From contig NZ_FOYV01000001.1 of the NCBI RefSeq assembly GCF_900115175.1, forward strand, positions 868,001-932,000: a stretch of DNA of 64,000 nucleotides. The letters are read 5' to 3'. The stretch comes from Marinobacter gudaonensis. GTDB lineage: Bacteria; Pseudomonadota; Gammaproteobacteria; Pseudomonadales; Oleiphilaceae. Below are positions 42,295 through 49,597 of the stretch, piece by piece. Position 1 is the first letter of the stretch, and every line of letters begins with the position of its first letter. Under the pieces are notes generated by a model, which was not told where the DNA came from, ran no database searches, and worked only from the letters and a program-made list of their open reading frames with translations. The position numbers and the translations under genes are program-made.

Positions 42295-43680
42295 ATGAAA
42301 CTACCCAGCGGACAACAGCCTCCGGCACCCCAGCCTCAGCCCGTGTCGACAACCAGAACCGGGCAGACACCGACCAGCGGTTCCGGCGAACCGGCCTCCG
42401 GTCCGGGCCAGGGCGGGCAGCCGATAACACCCGCCTCTGCGAGGCAACTGCTGGACCAGCTCCAGCTCGCCAACCGGGAAACCACGCTGGCCCGGGTGGC
42501 GGAAATCATTCAGCAACAGGGCGGCAAAGGCACTGACTTGCTGCTGGACGTGCGAGGCAAATCTCTGCTGGTTCAGGCCGCCACCGGTAAAACCGAGTTT
42601 GCCGCGGGCGACTGGGTCAAAGTGATGCGGGCCGGCAACGAGCTGCAACTGATGGGCAAACTGGCACCGGCTCCGGAGGCCGGAATAGCGCGGGCCATGG
42701 CGCAGCGATTGCCCTGGCAGCAGAGTCTGGACGCCGGGCTGGCACAATTACTGGGGGCTCTCAAACAGGGTCTGAAGCCGGATCCGTTGCCCGGCCAACT
42801 CCCCTCTACCCGCATACCCCAGCCTCTGCCGGAAGCGGCCCGGCAGGCCGTTGAACAGATGCTGTCCCGATTACCCGGCAGTACCAGCCTGTCGCCCGGC
42901 GACGGCACGCAGCCACAGGTCGCAAGGCAGGTGCGCCAGTGGCTGTCGGAAAGCGGCCTGTTTGCCGAATCCCGGCTGGCCCAGACCCCCTCAGCCCAGC
43001 TCCCCGATCTGAAGCTCGCCCTCGGGCGGATTGTGACCACCCTGCTGGCCCAGCAAGGACAACCTCCCGAGCAGTTCAACCGCCTCACTCCCCTGGCAAC
43101 CGCGGATCTGATGCGGGCCCCTCTGCAATTTCCGCAACCTTTGACAACGCCCCAGCCAACAGCGAGCGGTGAGCCCGCCACAGTCGGGCAGATGCTCCGG
43201 CTGCTGGCCGGTATGCTGAACCGTATCACCGTCAACCAGTTGCACAGCCAGGCGCTCACGGCCCGAGGCGGTGCCGAGGCCGCTGCGCCGGCGTCCACAC
43301 TGTTGCTCGACCTGCCCTGGCTTACCCCGCAAAATGAGCCCAGGCTGGCCCAGCTCAGGATTGAGCAATACCCGGAAAACAAGGAATCGGATCATAAGGC
43401 TGCGACCACGGCGGTTGCAGAATGGCGCCTGTCGCTGGCCATGGATCTGGACGAAGCAGGTCCTCTGCATTTCGACGTATCCCTGCGCCAGCAGTCCGTC
43501 AGTGCCAGGGTGTGGGCAGAAAAACAGAGCACGCTTCAACGGATCAACGAAGAACTGCCGCTGTTACGGCAGAGCCTCACCGACCTCGGTCTTGAAGTGT
43601 CGGATCTTGAATGCCGAAGGGGAACGCCTCAAGGCAGCGTTACCCGTCTGGAACATCGACTGGTGGATACCCGGGCATGA
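42295..43680 (+). CDS. fliK: FliK-like protein with C-terminal Flg_hook domain
   Basis: 461-aa protein with a Pro/Gln/Gly/Ser-rich N-terminal third, a Leu/Gln-rich middle and a C-terminal domain (about 370-455) matching flagellar hook-length control proteins: WRLSLAMDLDEAGPLHFDV, then VSARVWAEKQSTLQRINEELP and LTDLGLEVSDLECRRG. FliK measures hook length and switches FlhB export specificity. Because the canonical fliK normally lies with fliDST/fliEFGHIJ, this may be a second, divergent FliK. The start is uncertain: ATG at 42295 has only GGTGG close by, and upstream in-frame TTG/GTG codons exist. It overlaps the FlhB-like gene by ATGA. Confidence 0.75.
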   Translation: MKLPSGQQPPAPQPQPVSTTRTGQTPTSGSGEPASGPGQGGQPITPASARQLLDQLQLANRETTLARVAEIIQQQGGKGTDLLLDVRGKSLLVQAATGKTEFAAGDWVKVMRAGNELQLMGKLAPAPEAGIARAMAQRLPWQQSLDAGLAQLLGALKQGLKPDPLPGQLPSTRIPQPLPEAARQAVEQMLSRLPGSTSLSPGDGTQPQVARQVRQWLSESGLFAESRLAQTPSAQLPDLKLALGRIVTTLLAQQGQPPEQFNRLTPLATADLMRAPLQFPQPLTTPQPTASGEPATVGQMLRLLAGMLNRITVNQLHSQALTARGGAEAAAPASTLLLDLPWLTPQNEPRLAQLRIEQYPENKESDHKAATTAVAEWRLSLAMDLDEAGPLHFDVSLRQQSVSARVWAEKQSTLQRINEELPLLRQSLTDLGLEVSDLECRRGTPQGSVTRLEHRLVDTRA

Positions 43681-43988
43681 GCACAGATCAGGACTACAGC
43701 AGTCGCGCCGCAGTGGCGCTGCGTTATGATGGCGAGCGGGCCCCGACCATCAGCGCCACGGGCACCCACGAACTGGCCGAAGAGATCATTCGAATTGCCC
43801 GTGAACACGGCGTCCCGCTGTACGAGAACGCCGAATTGGCGAGCATCCTTGCCCGACTGTCGCTGAACGAGGAGATTCCGGAGTCACTGTACCGGGTAAT
43901 TGCAGAGATCCTGGCGTTTGCCTTTCACATCCGGGGCTTCACGCCTGAGGACCGGAGGCCGGGGGCTAGGCCGCCTGACGCTTCCTGA
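43677..43988 (+). CDS. FhlB: stand-alone FlhB C-terminal homologue
   Basis: 103-aa protein resembling the cytoplasmic C-terminal domain of FlhB/YscU (AVALRYDGERAPTISATG, then HGVPLYENAELASILARLSLNEEIPESLYRVIAEILA, the last part close to the true FlhB encoded at 61629-62765). It lacks the membrane half and the NPTH autocleavage site. Such FhlB (YlqH-type) proteins can partly replace the FlhB C-terminal domain in substrate switching. The 4-bp overlap with a FliK-like gene strongly suggests the two act together. Its 3' end overlaps the convergent DUF2802 gene by 23 bp. Confidence 0.82.
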   Translation: MSTDQDYSSRAAVALRYDGERAPTISATGTHELAEEIIRIAREHGVPLYENAELASILARLSLNEEIPESLYRVIAEILAFAFHIRGFTPEDRRPGARPPDAS

Positions 43989-44358
43989 GCGCTGACACCA
44001 GCTCGGCCTCGGGACGGGATATTCCGCACGTGTTCATAAGATCGTCGATATCAGCACCGAGATCAACCAGGCGTGAGGCTTCGTCGTAGGAAATGCGCAG
44101 CGGATCGTTCTGTCGCATCTCATCCAGGGTGCTGCGCAGTTCGTGGAGCTGACGCTCACAGGTGACGAGGCGTTGGCCCACGCCCATGCTGCCGCTGGCA
44201 GTAGCGTGCAGCTCACGACCAAGCGTATCGCAACGGTCTTTCAGTTGGGTGCGCAAGCTGCGGATCTGGCGCCGGTGCGAAAGCCCCTGTAAAAACACCA
44301 GGGACAGGGCGGCAACAGTCAGAGCCCAGGGAAGGTACGACGGAATTTCTACAAACAT
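43966..44358 (-). CDS. DUF2802 membrane-anchored coiled-coil protein
   Basis: 130-aa protein: one N-terminal helix (about 7-25), then a basic coiled-coil region (SHRRQIRSLRTQLKDRCDTLGRELH ... CERQLHELRSTLDEM) and a C-terminal domain ISYDEASRLVDLGADIDDLMNTCGISRPEAELVSALRKR that looks like a small helix-turn-helix and defines DUF2802. I chose the ATG at 44358 with GGGAG upstream; an ATG 13 codons earlier lacks a ribosome-binding site. It follows cheW by 68 bp, and a homologue occupies the same place in the Pseudomonas chemotaxis cluster. The function is unknown. Confidence 0.78.
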   Translation of the reverse strand: MFVEIPSYLPWALTVAALSLVFLQGLSHRRQIRSLRTQLKDRCDTLGRELHATASGSMGVGQRLVTCERQLHELRSTLDEMRQNDPLRISYDEASRLVDLGADIDDLMNTCGISRPEAELVSALRKRQAA

Positions 44359-44426
44359 GACGGATGTCTCCCGTTTGTGACCACGGAAGGCATCCATCGG
44401 TTGGCACTGCGCAGGGTAGCCCCCTA

Positions 44427-44915
44427 TTACAGTGCGGCGATTTCAGCCCATTCGTGATCTGACAGCATCTTGTCGAACTCGACCAGTATGATCAGTTCGC
44501 CATCCTTGTTGCACACGCCCTGGATAAACTTGGCACTTTCCTCGTTACCCACGTTCGGTGCGGTCTCAATTTCACTGGACTTCAGGTAAACCACTTCGGC
44601 CACCGAATCCACCAGAATACCCATGACCTGGTTTGCGGATTCCATCACCACAATCCGGGTGGCGTCGGTCACCTCTGCGTCGGCCAGGCCGAAACGGCGA
44701 CGGGTATCAATGACCGTAACCACGTTACCCCGCAGGTTGATAATGCCGAGCACATAATCCGGGGCACCAGGAACCGGCGCAATCTCGGTGTATCTCAGCA
44801 CCTCCTGGATCTGCATGACATTCAGACCATAAGTCTCATCATCCAGCCGGAAGGTAACGTATTGCAGTACCTGATCGTCCTGGGCCTGATTGGTTTTTCC
44901 GCTCGGGGATGCCAT
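44427..44915 (-). CDS. cheW: Chemotaxis coupling protein CheW
   Basis: 162-aa SH3-like coupling protein linking chemoreceptors to CheA. Conserved segments are QYVTFRLDDETYGLNVMQIQEVL, IINLRGNVVTVIDTRRRFG and IMGILVDSVAEV. The ATG at 44915 has GGAG 9 nt upstream; longer in-frame starts reach into the promoter region. A sigma-54-like promoter with an overlapping sigma-70-like match lies about 85-100 bp upstream. The gene is downstream of parC-parP in the same orientation. Confidence 0.95.
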   Translation of the reverse strand: MASPSGKTNQAQDDQVLQYVTFRLDDETYGLNVMQIQEVLRYTEIAPVPGAPDYVLGIINLRGNVVTVIDTRRRFGLADAEVTDATRIVVMESANQVMGILVDSVAEVVYLKSSEIETAPNVGNEESAKFIQGVCNKDGELIILVEFDKMLSDHEWAEIAAL

Positions 44916-44998
44916 AGCGATGTTTCTCCTCTGGGGCTGCCCGGCGGGCAACCTGATCGTCAAAAAATTATCATCAGTGCCCAATACTATAGTTAAGG

Positions 44999-45013
44999 GC
45001 ACAAACCGTGCCA
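44999..45013 (-). promoter_or_regulatory. Sigma-54-type promoter before cheW, overlapping a sigma-70-like one
   Basis: Minus strand TGGCACG-GTTT-GTGC has the -24 GG and -12 GC 12 positions apart, as sigma-54 needs; the -24 block is a perfect TGGCACG. The same DNA also fits a sigma-70 promoter: CTGGCA (45014-45009), 17 nt, TATAGT (44991-44986). The -24/-12 match includes an inverted repeat (GGCAC/GTGCC), so a hairpin is an alternative reading. Confidence 0.55.
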
Positions 45014-45049
45014 GCAAGGCTCGGTTTCATTCGGTAACGGTTGTTTGCT

Positions 45050-45853
45050 TCAGCTCAAGTCCAGATGGTGCTCTCTTTCAGCCCTGATCAGCAAGTCGGC
45101 CATGGTGCGAACGTCAATCAGTGCGCACATATGATCAATAACGGTTCCTGCCAGCCAGGGGCGTTTGCTGCGGGCAGTCCGCCAGCGCACTTCGTCGGGC
45201 TTCAGCGTAAAGGACTGGGCGACATCGTCGCAGGCCAGGCCCCACTCGCTGTTATCGAGCCGGATCACGAATCGGTAATTGTCCCGGGCATTTTCCGGAA
45301 CCCGCCCGGCCATGATCCACTCGGCTGTGTCTACCACCCGGAGGTTCTGGTCACGGTCGGCCCGAATGCCCATGTACCAGCGGGGGCTGCCGGGAATCGG
45401 GCGGATCTCATCCTCAATCCGGTGAATGGCGCCCAACAGGATTAATGGCACTGCCAGCTGCAGCCCTGCTACCGTAAAGATCAGGCACTCGAACGGCTTG
45501 TCCGACCACTCAGGGCGGGAGGGTGGCGCTACAGGTGCAGGCTCGGCCGGAGCTTTATCCAGTTTCTGCGCCACTGGCTCCGCAATGTGAGGGGCCACTG
45601 GCGTCTTTGGGCTGGCCGGTTCCGAAGGCTTCGCCCTGACCGGCCTGGCTGGTTCCGGCTTCGGTGCCGGTTTTTCGGCGGTAACGGCCGGGCGAGGTGC
45701 AGGAGCTGGTTTCGTTGCTGGCGCTTCCTGCACCAACGATTCGGATGTCTCCTCACGCCTGGCGGTATCCGTGGCGGTGTGAAGCAACTCATCGAGGTAA
45801 CTGGCAATGGCGGATTCCGGGTCCGCCAGCCGTGTCAACTTTTCGTCAGCCAT
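45050..45853 (-). CDS. parP: ParP: CheW-like chemotaxis array localisation protein
   Basis: 267-aa protein with an Ala/Pro/Lys-rich, probably disordered N-terminal half (residues 30-115) and a CheW-like C-terminal domain (about 118-255: FECLIFTVAGLQLAVPLILLGAIHRIE and YRFVIRLDNSEWGLACDDV). In Vibrio, ParP of this design joins the signalling array through its C-terminal domain and binds the polar ATPase ParC. The gene overlaps the ParC-like gene by 8 bp, matching that partnership. A plain second CheW is the alternative, but the N-terminal extension argues against it. Confidence 0.85.
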   Translation of the reverse strand: MADEKLTRLADPESAIASYLDELLHTATDTARREETSESLVQEAPATKPAPAPRPAVTAEKPAPKPEPARPVRAKPSEPASPKTPVAPHIAEPVAQKLDKAPAEPAPVAPPSRPEWSDKPFECLIFTVAGLQLAVPLILLGAIHRIEDEIRPIPGSPRWYMGIRADRDQNLRVVDTAEWIMAGRVPENARDNYRFVIRLDNSEWGLACDDVAQSFTLKPDEVRWRTARSKRPWLAGTVIDHMCALIDVRTMADLLIRAEREHHLDLS

Positions 45854-46643
45854 GCTGACGCTCCCTCACCTGGCCAACCCGCGACATCAGATCGTCCAGC
45901 AAGTGGCTGTAGGCTCGAACTCCATGGGTTTCAGCATCCTGAGCGGAGGGGACCACTCCTGCCTGGCTGGCGTCCCGGAACTTGGTATCCACCGGAATCG
46001 CAAACTGCCAGAGCGTGTCCCGGTATGTTTTCCGCAACAGGTTGAGGCTTTTCACCGAGGCCTGGGTACGTCGGTCGTACAGGGTGGGCACGATGGTGTA
46101 GGCAAGTGAATTCTTCTGCGAGCGCATGATCATCTGAAGCGTGTGCAACATCCGCTCCAAGCCCTTGATGGCCAGGAACTCCGTTTGCACTGGAATAATA
46201 AGGTGCTGGGCCGCCGCGAGGGCATTGACCATCAGCACGCCGAGCGAGGGCGTATTGTCCAGCAGCACATAGTCAAAGTCGTCCCACAGCTGGGTCAATG
46301 CCCGGGACACAATCAACCCCATTCCCTCAACACCAATCATACGGCGCTCGAGAGTCGCCAGCGCCGCGCTGGCTGGCAGCAGGGACAGTCCCTTGCAGCT
46401 GGTTTCCGTAATCAATTGGGCTGGCAGACCCTGTGGCACCTTGCCCTGGTGCTGGAAGAGGTCGAAGACGCTGTGAGCAATGGTGTCAGGGTCGTAACCG
46501 AACCAACTGGTCAGCGAGCCGTGGGGATCGAGGTCGACGACAAGTACCCGCTTGCCCCGTTCGGCAAGCAATCCGCCGAGGGTGACCACGGTTGTCGTCT
46601 TACCCACACCACCTTTCTGATTGGCTACTGCCCAGATTCGCAC
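45846..46643 (-). CDS. parC: ParC: ParA-like ATPase for polar chemosensory arrays
   Basis: 265-aa deviant-Walker ATPase beginning MRIWAVANQKGGVGKTTT (Walker A KGGVGKTT). Other motifs are VVDLDPHGSLTSWFG and YVLLDNTPSLGVLMVNAL. It is a chemotaxis ParA homologue that places CheA arrays at the cell pole, not the topoisomerase IV subunit that shares the symbol. I choose the GTG at 46643, preceded by CTGGAG; an ATG nine codons earlier has no site. A strong sigma-28 promoter lies 61 bp upstream. Chromosome partition ParA is unlikely because no ParB follows and the neighbours are che genes. Confidence 0.87.
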   Translation of the reverse strand: MRIWAVANQKGGVGKTTTVVTLGGLLAERGKRVLVVDLDPHGSLTSWFGYDPDTIAHSVFDLFQHQGKVPQGLPAQLITETSCKGLSLLPASAALATLERRMIGVEGMGLIVSRALTQLWDDFDYVLLDNTPSLGVLMVNALAAAQHLIIPVQTEFLAIKGLERMLHTLQMIMRSQKNSLAYTIVPTLYDRRTQASVKSLNLLRKTYRDTLWQFAIPVDTKFRDASQAGVVPSAQDAETHGVRAYSHLLDDLMSRVGQVRERQHG

Positions 46644-46703
46644 GCTTTGGTTCTCCAGAAGACAGGTCATTTCGCCGACAGCCCGCGGCGCGTACCTGAG
46701 GGG

Positions 46704-46730
46704 TTATCGGCCAGTCTGCGGGCAACTTGA
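46704..46730 (-). promoter_or_regulatory. Sigma-28 (FliA) promoter of parC-parP
   Basis: Minus strand TCAAGTTG, 11 nt, GCCGATAA. The -10 element is a perfect match to the flagellar sigma consensus GCCGATAA, and the -35 matches TAAAGTTT at 6 of 8 positions with exact spacing. The expected start is near 46697, giving a leader of about 54 nt to the parC GTG. FliA itself is encoded 7 kb away in the same cluster. Confidence 0.78.
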
Positions 46731-46839
46731 ACGAGCGGCGAACAGGAATACCGGCAAGCGGTTGCCGTCGTTTGATATTAACCGGGAGTAATACAGGAAC
46801 CATGCCAACCGGGATATACGCATCTGCCGAGGAGAACTG

Positions 46840-47622
46840 TCAGCGCATTGCGCCCCGGATGCTGGCATCCCGCGAAATCAGCAATACCACCCGGCGATTC
46901 CTTTGCCGTCCTGTCTCGGTGTCATTACGGGCTACCGGCTGGTATTGGCCATAGCCAACGGCCGCCAGCCGTTCCGGCTCGATACCTTCCATCACCAGCA
47001 TTCGGACAACCGCCGCCGCCCTGGCCGCGGACAGTTCCCAGTTGGATGGAAAGCGGGATGTGTTGATGGGCTGGTTATCGGTAAAGCCCTCAACCTTGAC
47101 GGCGTTGTCCCGGTTATTCAGCACCGTGGCAATCTTCTCAACCACTTCAAAGGCATCGTAATGAGGCTCGGCGTCGCCACTGCCAAACAACAGGCTGTTC
47201 GGCAGATTGAGCTCAAGCCAGCGGTCACTGGTCTCCAGGGTCACCACCCCCTGATTGATCAGCTCATCAAATTCCAGTGCCAACTGGTCGGCCATTGCAC
47301 GGAGGGCTTCAGTCCGGGCCTGGGCGTCCATTTCGGGGTTCTGAGGGGCTTCCGTTACCGTCGGAGGAATGACGTCATCGGCCGGAGCCTCCAGGGATCG
47401 TCTGGGCTGGTCTCCCACCTCAATGGGCTGAAAGGAGCGCTGGGGCGCGTTGAAGACGCCGGTCATGGTCTCGGAGAGCACTTTGTACTTGCCCTGGTTC
47501 ACCGAGGACACCGAATACATCACCACGAAAAAGGCGAACAGGAGCGTGATGAAATCGGCGTAGGAAATCAGCCAGCGCTCTTTGTTGTGCAGATCGTCCG
47601 GGGCTTGCCTACGGCGCCTCAT
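46840..47622 (-). CDS. motD: Flagellar stator protein MotD (MotB family)
   Basis: 260-aa stator subunit that binds peptidoglycan. One transmembrane helix (about 20-38) follows the charged RWLISYADFITLLFAFFVVMYS, with Asp23 as the likely ion-binding residue. A periplasmic plug/linker region leads to an OmpA-like domain (about 150-255: VEGFTDNQPINTSRFPSNWELSAARA, GYGQYQPVARNDT, NRRVVLLI). It pairs with MotC 18 bp downstream. The MotCD pair is the second stator set of Pseudomonas-type motors and is important on surfaces. Confidence 0.94.
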   Translation of the reverse strand: MRRRRQAPDDLHNKERWLISYADFITLLFAFFVVMYSVSSVNQGKYKVLSETMTGVFNAPQRSFQPIEVGDQPRRSLEAPADDVIPPTVTEAPQNPEMDAQARTEALRAMADQLALEFDELINQGVVTLETSDRWLELNLPNSLLFGSGDAEPHYDAFEVVEKIATVLNNRDNAVKVEGFTDNQPINTSRFPSNWELSAARAAAVVRMLVMEGIEPERLAAVGYGQYQPVARNDTETGRQRNRRVVLLISRDASIRGAMR

Positions 47623-47640
47623 AAGTTGGCCTGCGTGCGG

Positions 47641-48381
47641 TCACTGCAGGAAGCCCCGCAGCCGCAATTCGATGGATTTCGGGTTTTCGCCTTCGGCGAT
47701 GGCAATAATGCCGTCAATCATCATGTCTTCGTAGCGGGTGCGCTCGCGCACAATGCCCCGCATCTTGTTGGCCACAGGGAAGAAAAGCAGGTTGGCCAGG
47801 GCAACACCGTAAATGGTGGCCACAAAAGCGGTGGCAATGCCGCTACCCAAGGACTGCGGATCTTCCAGATTGGTCATCACCTGGATCAGACCCATGACCG
47901 CACCGATGATACCGATGGTGGGCGAGTAGCCCCCCATGGCCTCAAACACCCTGGCCGATTCCAGATCCCGCTGTTCCCGGGATTCCAGATCCACCTCCAT
48001 GATGCTGCGAATGGTTTCCGGTTCGGCACCATCCACCAGCAGTTGCAATCCCTTGCGTGCGAAGGTTTCCGGCTCCCGCTCCGCCAGCCCTTCAAGTCCC
48101 AGAAGCCCCTGCTTTCGAGCTTTCACACTCCAGTCGATCACTTTGCCAATGCCGTCCTCCAGGCTGATAAACGGCGGCACGAACACCCAACGCACCTGAC
48201 TGAAGGCACGCTTGAGCATGGGCCAGGACGTCTGCAGAATGGTTGCCGCCACGGTTCCACCGATGACAATGATCGCCGCCGGGGCATTGAACAGGGAAGC
48301 GAGGGCACCGCCCTCAAGCAGATTACCACCGAGGATCGCGGCAAAGCCCAGAACAACCCCGAGCAGGGAGAGGATATCCAT
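47641..48381 (-). CDS. motC: Flagellar stator protein MotC (MotA family)
   Basis: 246-aa four-helix membrane protein of the MotA/PomA family. Helices are visible near 3-21, 33-50, 147-167 and 182-200; a large cytoplasmic loop between helices 2 and 3 carries the charged residues that push the rotor. PTIGIIGAVMGLIQVM is the conserved helix-3 motif. The start overlaps the cheB stop by one base (TGATG) in this minus-strand che block. Confidence 0.94.
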   Translation of the reverse strand: MDILSLLGVVLGFAAILGGNLLEGGALASLFNAPAAIIVIGGTVAATILQTSWPMLKRAFSQVRWVFVPPFISLEDGIGKVIDWSVKARKQGLLGLEGLAEREPETFARKGLQLLVDGAEPETIRSIMEVDLESREQRDLESARVFEAMGGYSPTIGIIGAVMGLIQVMTNLEDPQSLGSGIATAFVATIYGVALANLLFFPVANKMRGIVRERTRYEDMMIDGIIAIAEGENPKSIELRLRGFLQ

Positions 48382-49541
48382 CAGCTCACGCCCTCGATCA
48401 GCCGGGGGCCAATGTCATCCAGTGACAGCACTTCGTCGGTCAGACCCGCCTTGGCCACGGCCATGGGCATTCCGTAAATGACCGAGGACTTCTCATCCTG
48501 CGACCACACGTCCGATCCGCTCTGCTTCATCAGCCGGCAACCTTCCTTGCCGTCCGAGCCCATGCCGGTAAGGATCACGCCAAGGGTCTTACCCGGAAAG
48601 CTGCGAGCCAGCGAACCGAAAGTGACATCCACACAGGGTTTGTAATTAAGGCGCTCGTCCCCGGGCAGTATGCGAACCCTGGCCTGGCCGCTCCGGTTCT
48701 CGATCATCATCTGCTTGCCGCCCGGCGCCAGCAAGGCAAGTCCAGGCCGGAGCACATCGCCATCTTCGGCCTGGCGCACTTCAATCTGACACAACTTATT
48801 GAGTCGTTCGGCAAAGGCGGGGGTGAAGCTGGCAGGCATGTGCTGAACCAACACCAGGGGCGCCGGAAACGAGGCCGGCAGAGCCGTCAACACTCGCTGG
48901 AGGGCCACCGGGCCACCGGTGGAGGTGCCAATACCCACCACGGCGTAATGCCGGGCGGGACCTCGCCGAACCGGGCGGCGGCCAGCCTCCGGGTCGCCGA
49001 CCGGTGCCTGGGTAGCAGGCCGTTCCCGTAGCGCGGAACGAGGCCGTTCCACCGGCGCCGTTCGGGACCGCAACGCCGGTGATGATTCCCGGCCTGCCGG
49101 CGCCGACGGCCCCGGAGCAGCTGGCGCCGCCTTGTTACCGGGCCGGCTGCGGGCTACGTCCAGAATCCGGTCGATGAGGATCTTCTGTAGCTGGCTGTTG
49201 TCGCGCGCAATCTCTTCGAAATTCTTCGGCAGGAAGTCCACCGCTCCCGCCTCGAGCGCGTCCAGGGTGACCCGGGCACCCTCATAAGTGAGGGACGAGA
49301 ACATGAGTACCGGTGTCGGGCGCTTGCGCATGATCTCCCGCACGGCGGTGATGCCATCCATTACCGGCATCTCGTAGTCCATGGTGATCACGTCCGGGCG
49401 CAACTTTTCGGCAAGCTCCACACCCTCGCGCCCGTTAGTGGCGGCACCCACCACCTTGATCTGGCCGGAACTGGTCAGGATCTCCGTCAGCCGTTTTCGA
49501 AAAAAACCTGAATCATCAACGACCAGGACAGAAACTGTCAT
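48381..49541 (-). CDS. cheB: Chemotaxis protein-glutamate methylesterase CheB
   Basis: 386-aa response-regulator methylesterase that demethylates and deamidates receptors. The receiver domain has VVDDSGFF and phospho-acceptor Asp55 (TMDYEMPVMDG). A long Pro/Ala/Arg linker (about 135-195) follows. The catalytic domain contains GIGTSTGGP (Ser207), VQHMP (His234) and GMGSDGKEG (Asp near 330). It is 56 bp downstream of cheA. Confidence 0.96.
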   Translation of the reverse strand: MTVSVLVVDDSGFFRKRLTEILTSSGQIKVVGAATNGREGVELAEKLRPDVITMDYEMPVMDGITAVREIMRKRPTPVLMFSSLTYEGARVTLDALEAGAVDFLPKNFEEIARDNSQLQKILIDRILDVARSRPGNKAAPAAPGPSAPAGRESSPALRSRTAPVERPRSALRERPATQAPVGDPEAGRRPVRRGPARHYAVVGIGTSTGGPVALQRVLTALPASFPAPLVLVQHMPASFTPAFAERLNKLCQIEVRQAEDGDVLRPGLALLAPGGKQMMIENRSGQARVRILPGDERLNYKPCVDVTFGSLARSFPGKTLGVILTGMGSDGKEGCRLMKQSGSDVWSQDEKSSVIYGMPMAVAKAGLTDEVLSLDDIGPRLIEGVS

Positions 49542-49597
49542 CCAATTCTCCTACCCAATCCTTCGCTCTCTGCCTGGTATCACCTGTGCGGTTCAGC

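Noticed and set aside
45846..46643. Chromosome or plasmid partition ParA, or topoisomerase IV subunit
   Set aside because: No parB or centromere-like sites follow, neighbours are chemotaxis genes, and the protein is a small deviant-Walker ATPase, not a gyrase-type subunit.
46903..48477. 524-codon plus-strand frame across motD and motC
   Set aside because: Covers two genes with strong family matches on the other strand and has no recognisable domain.
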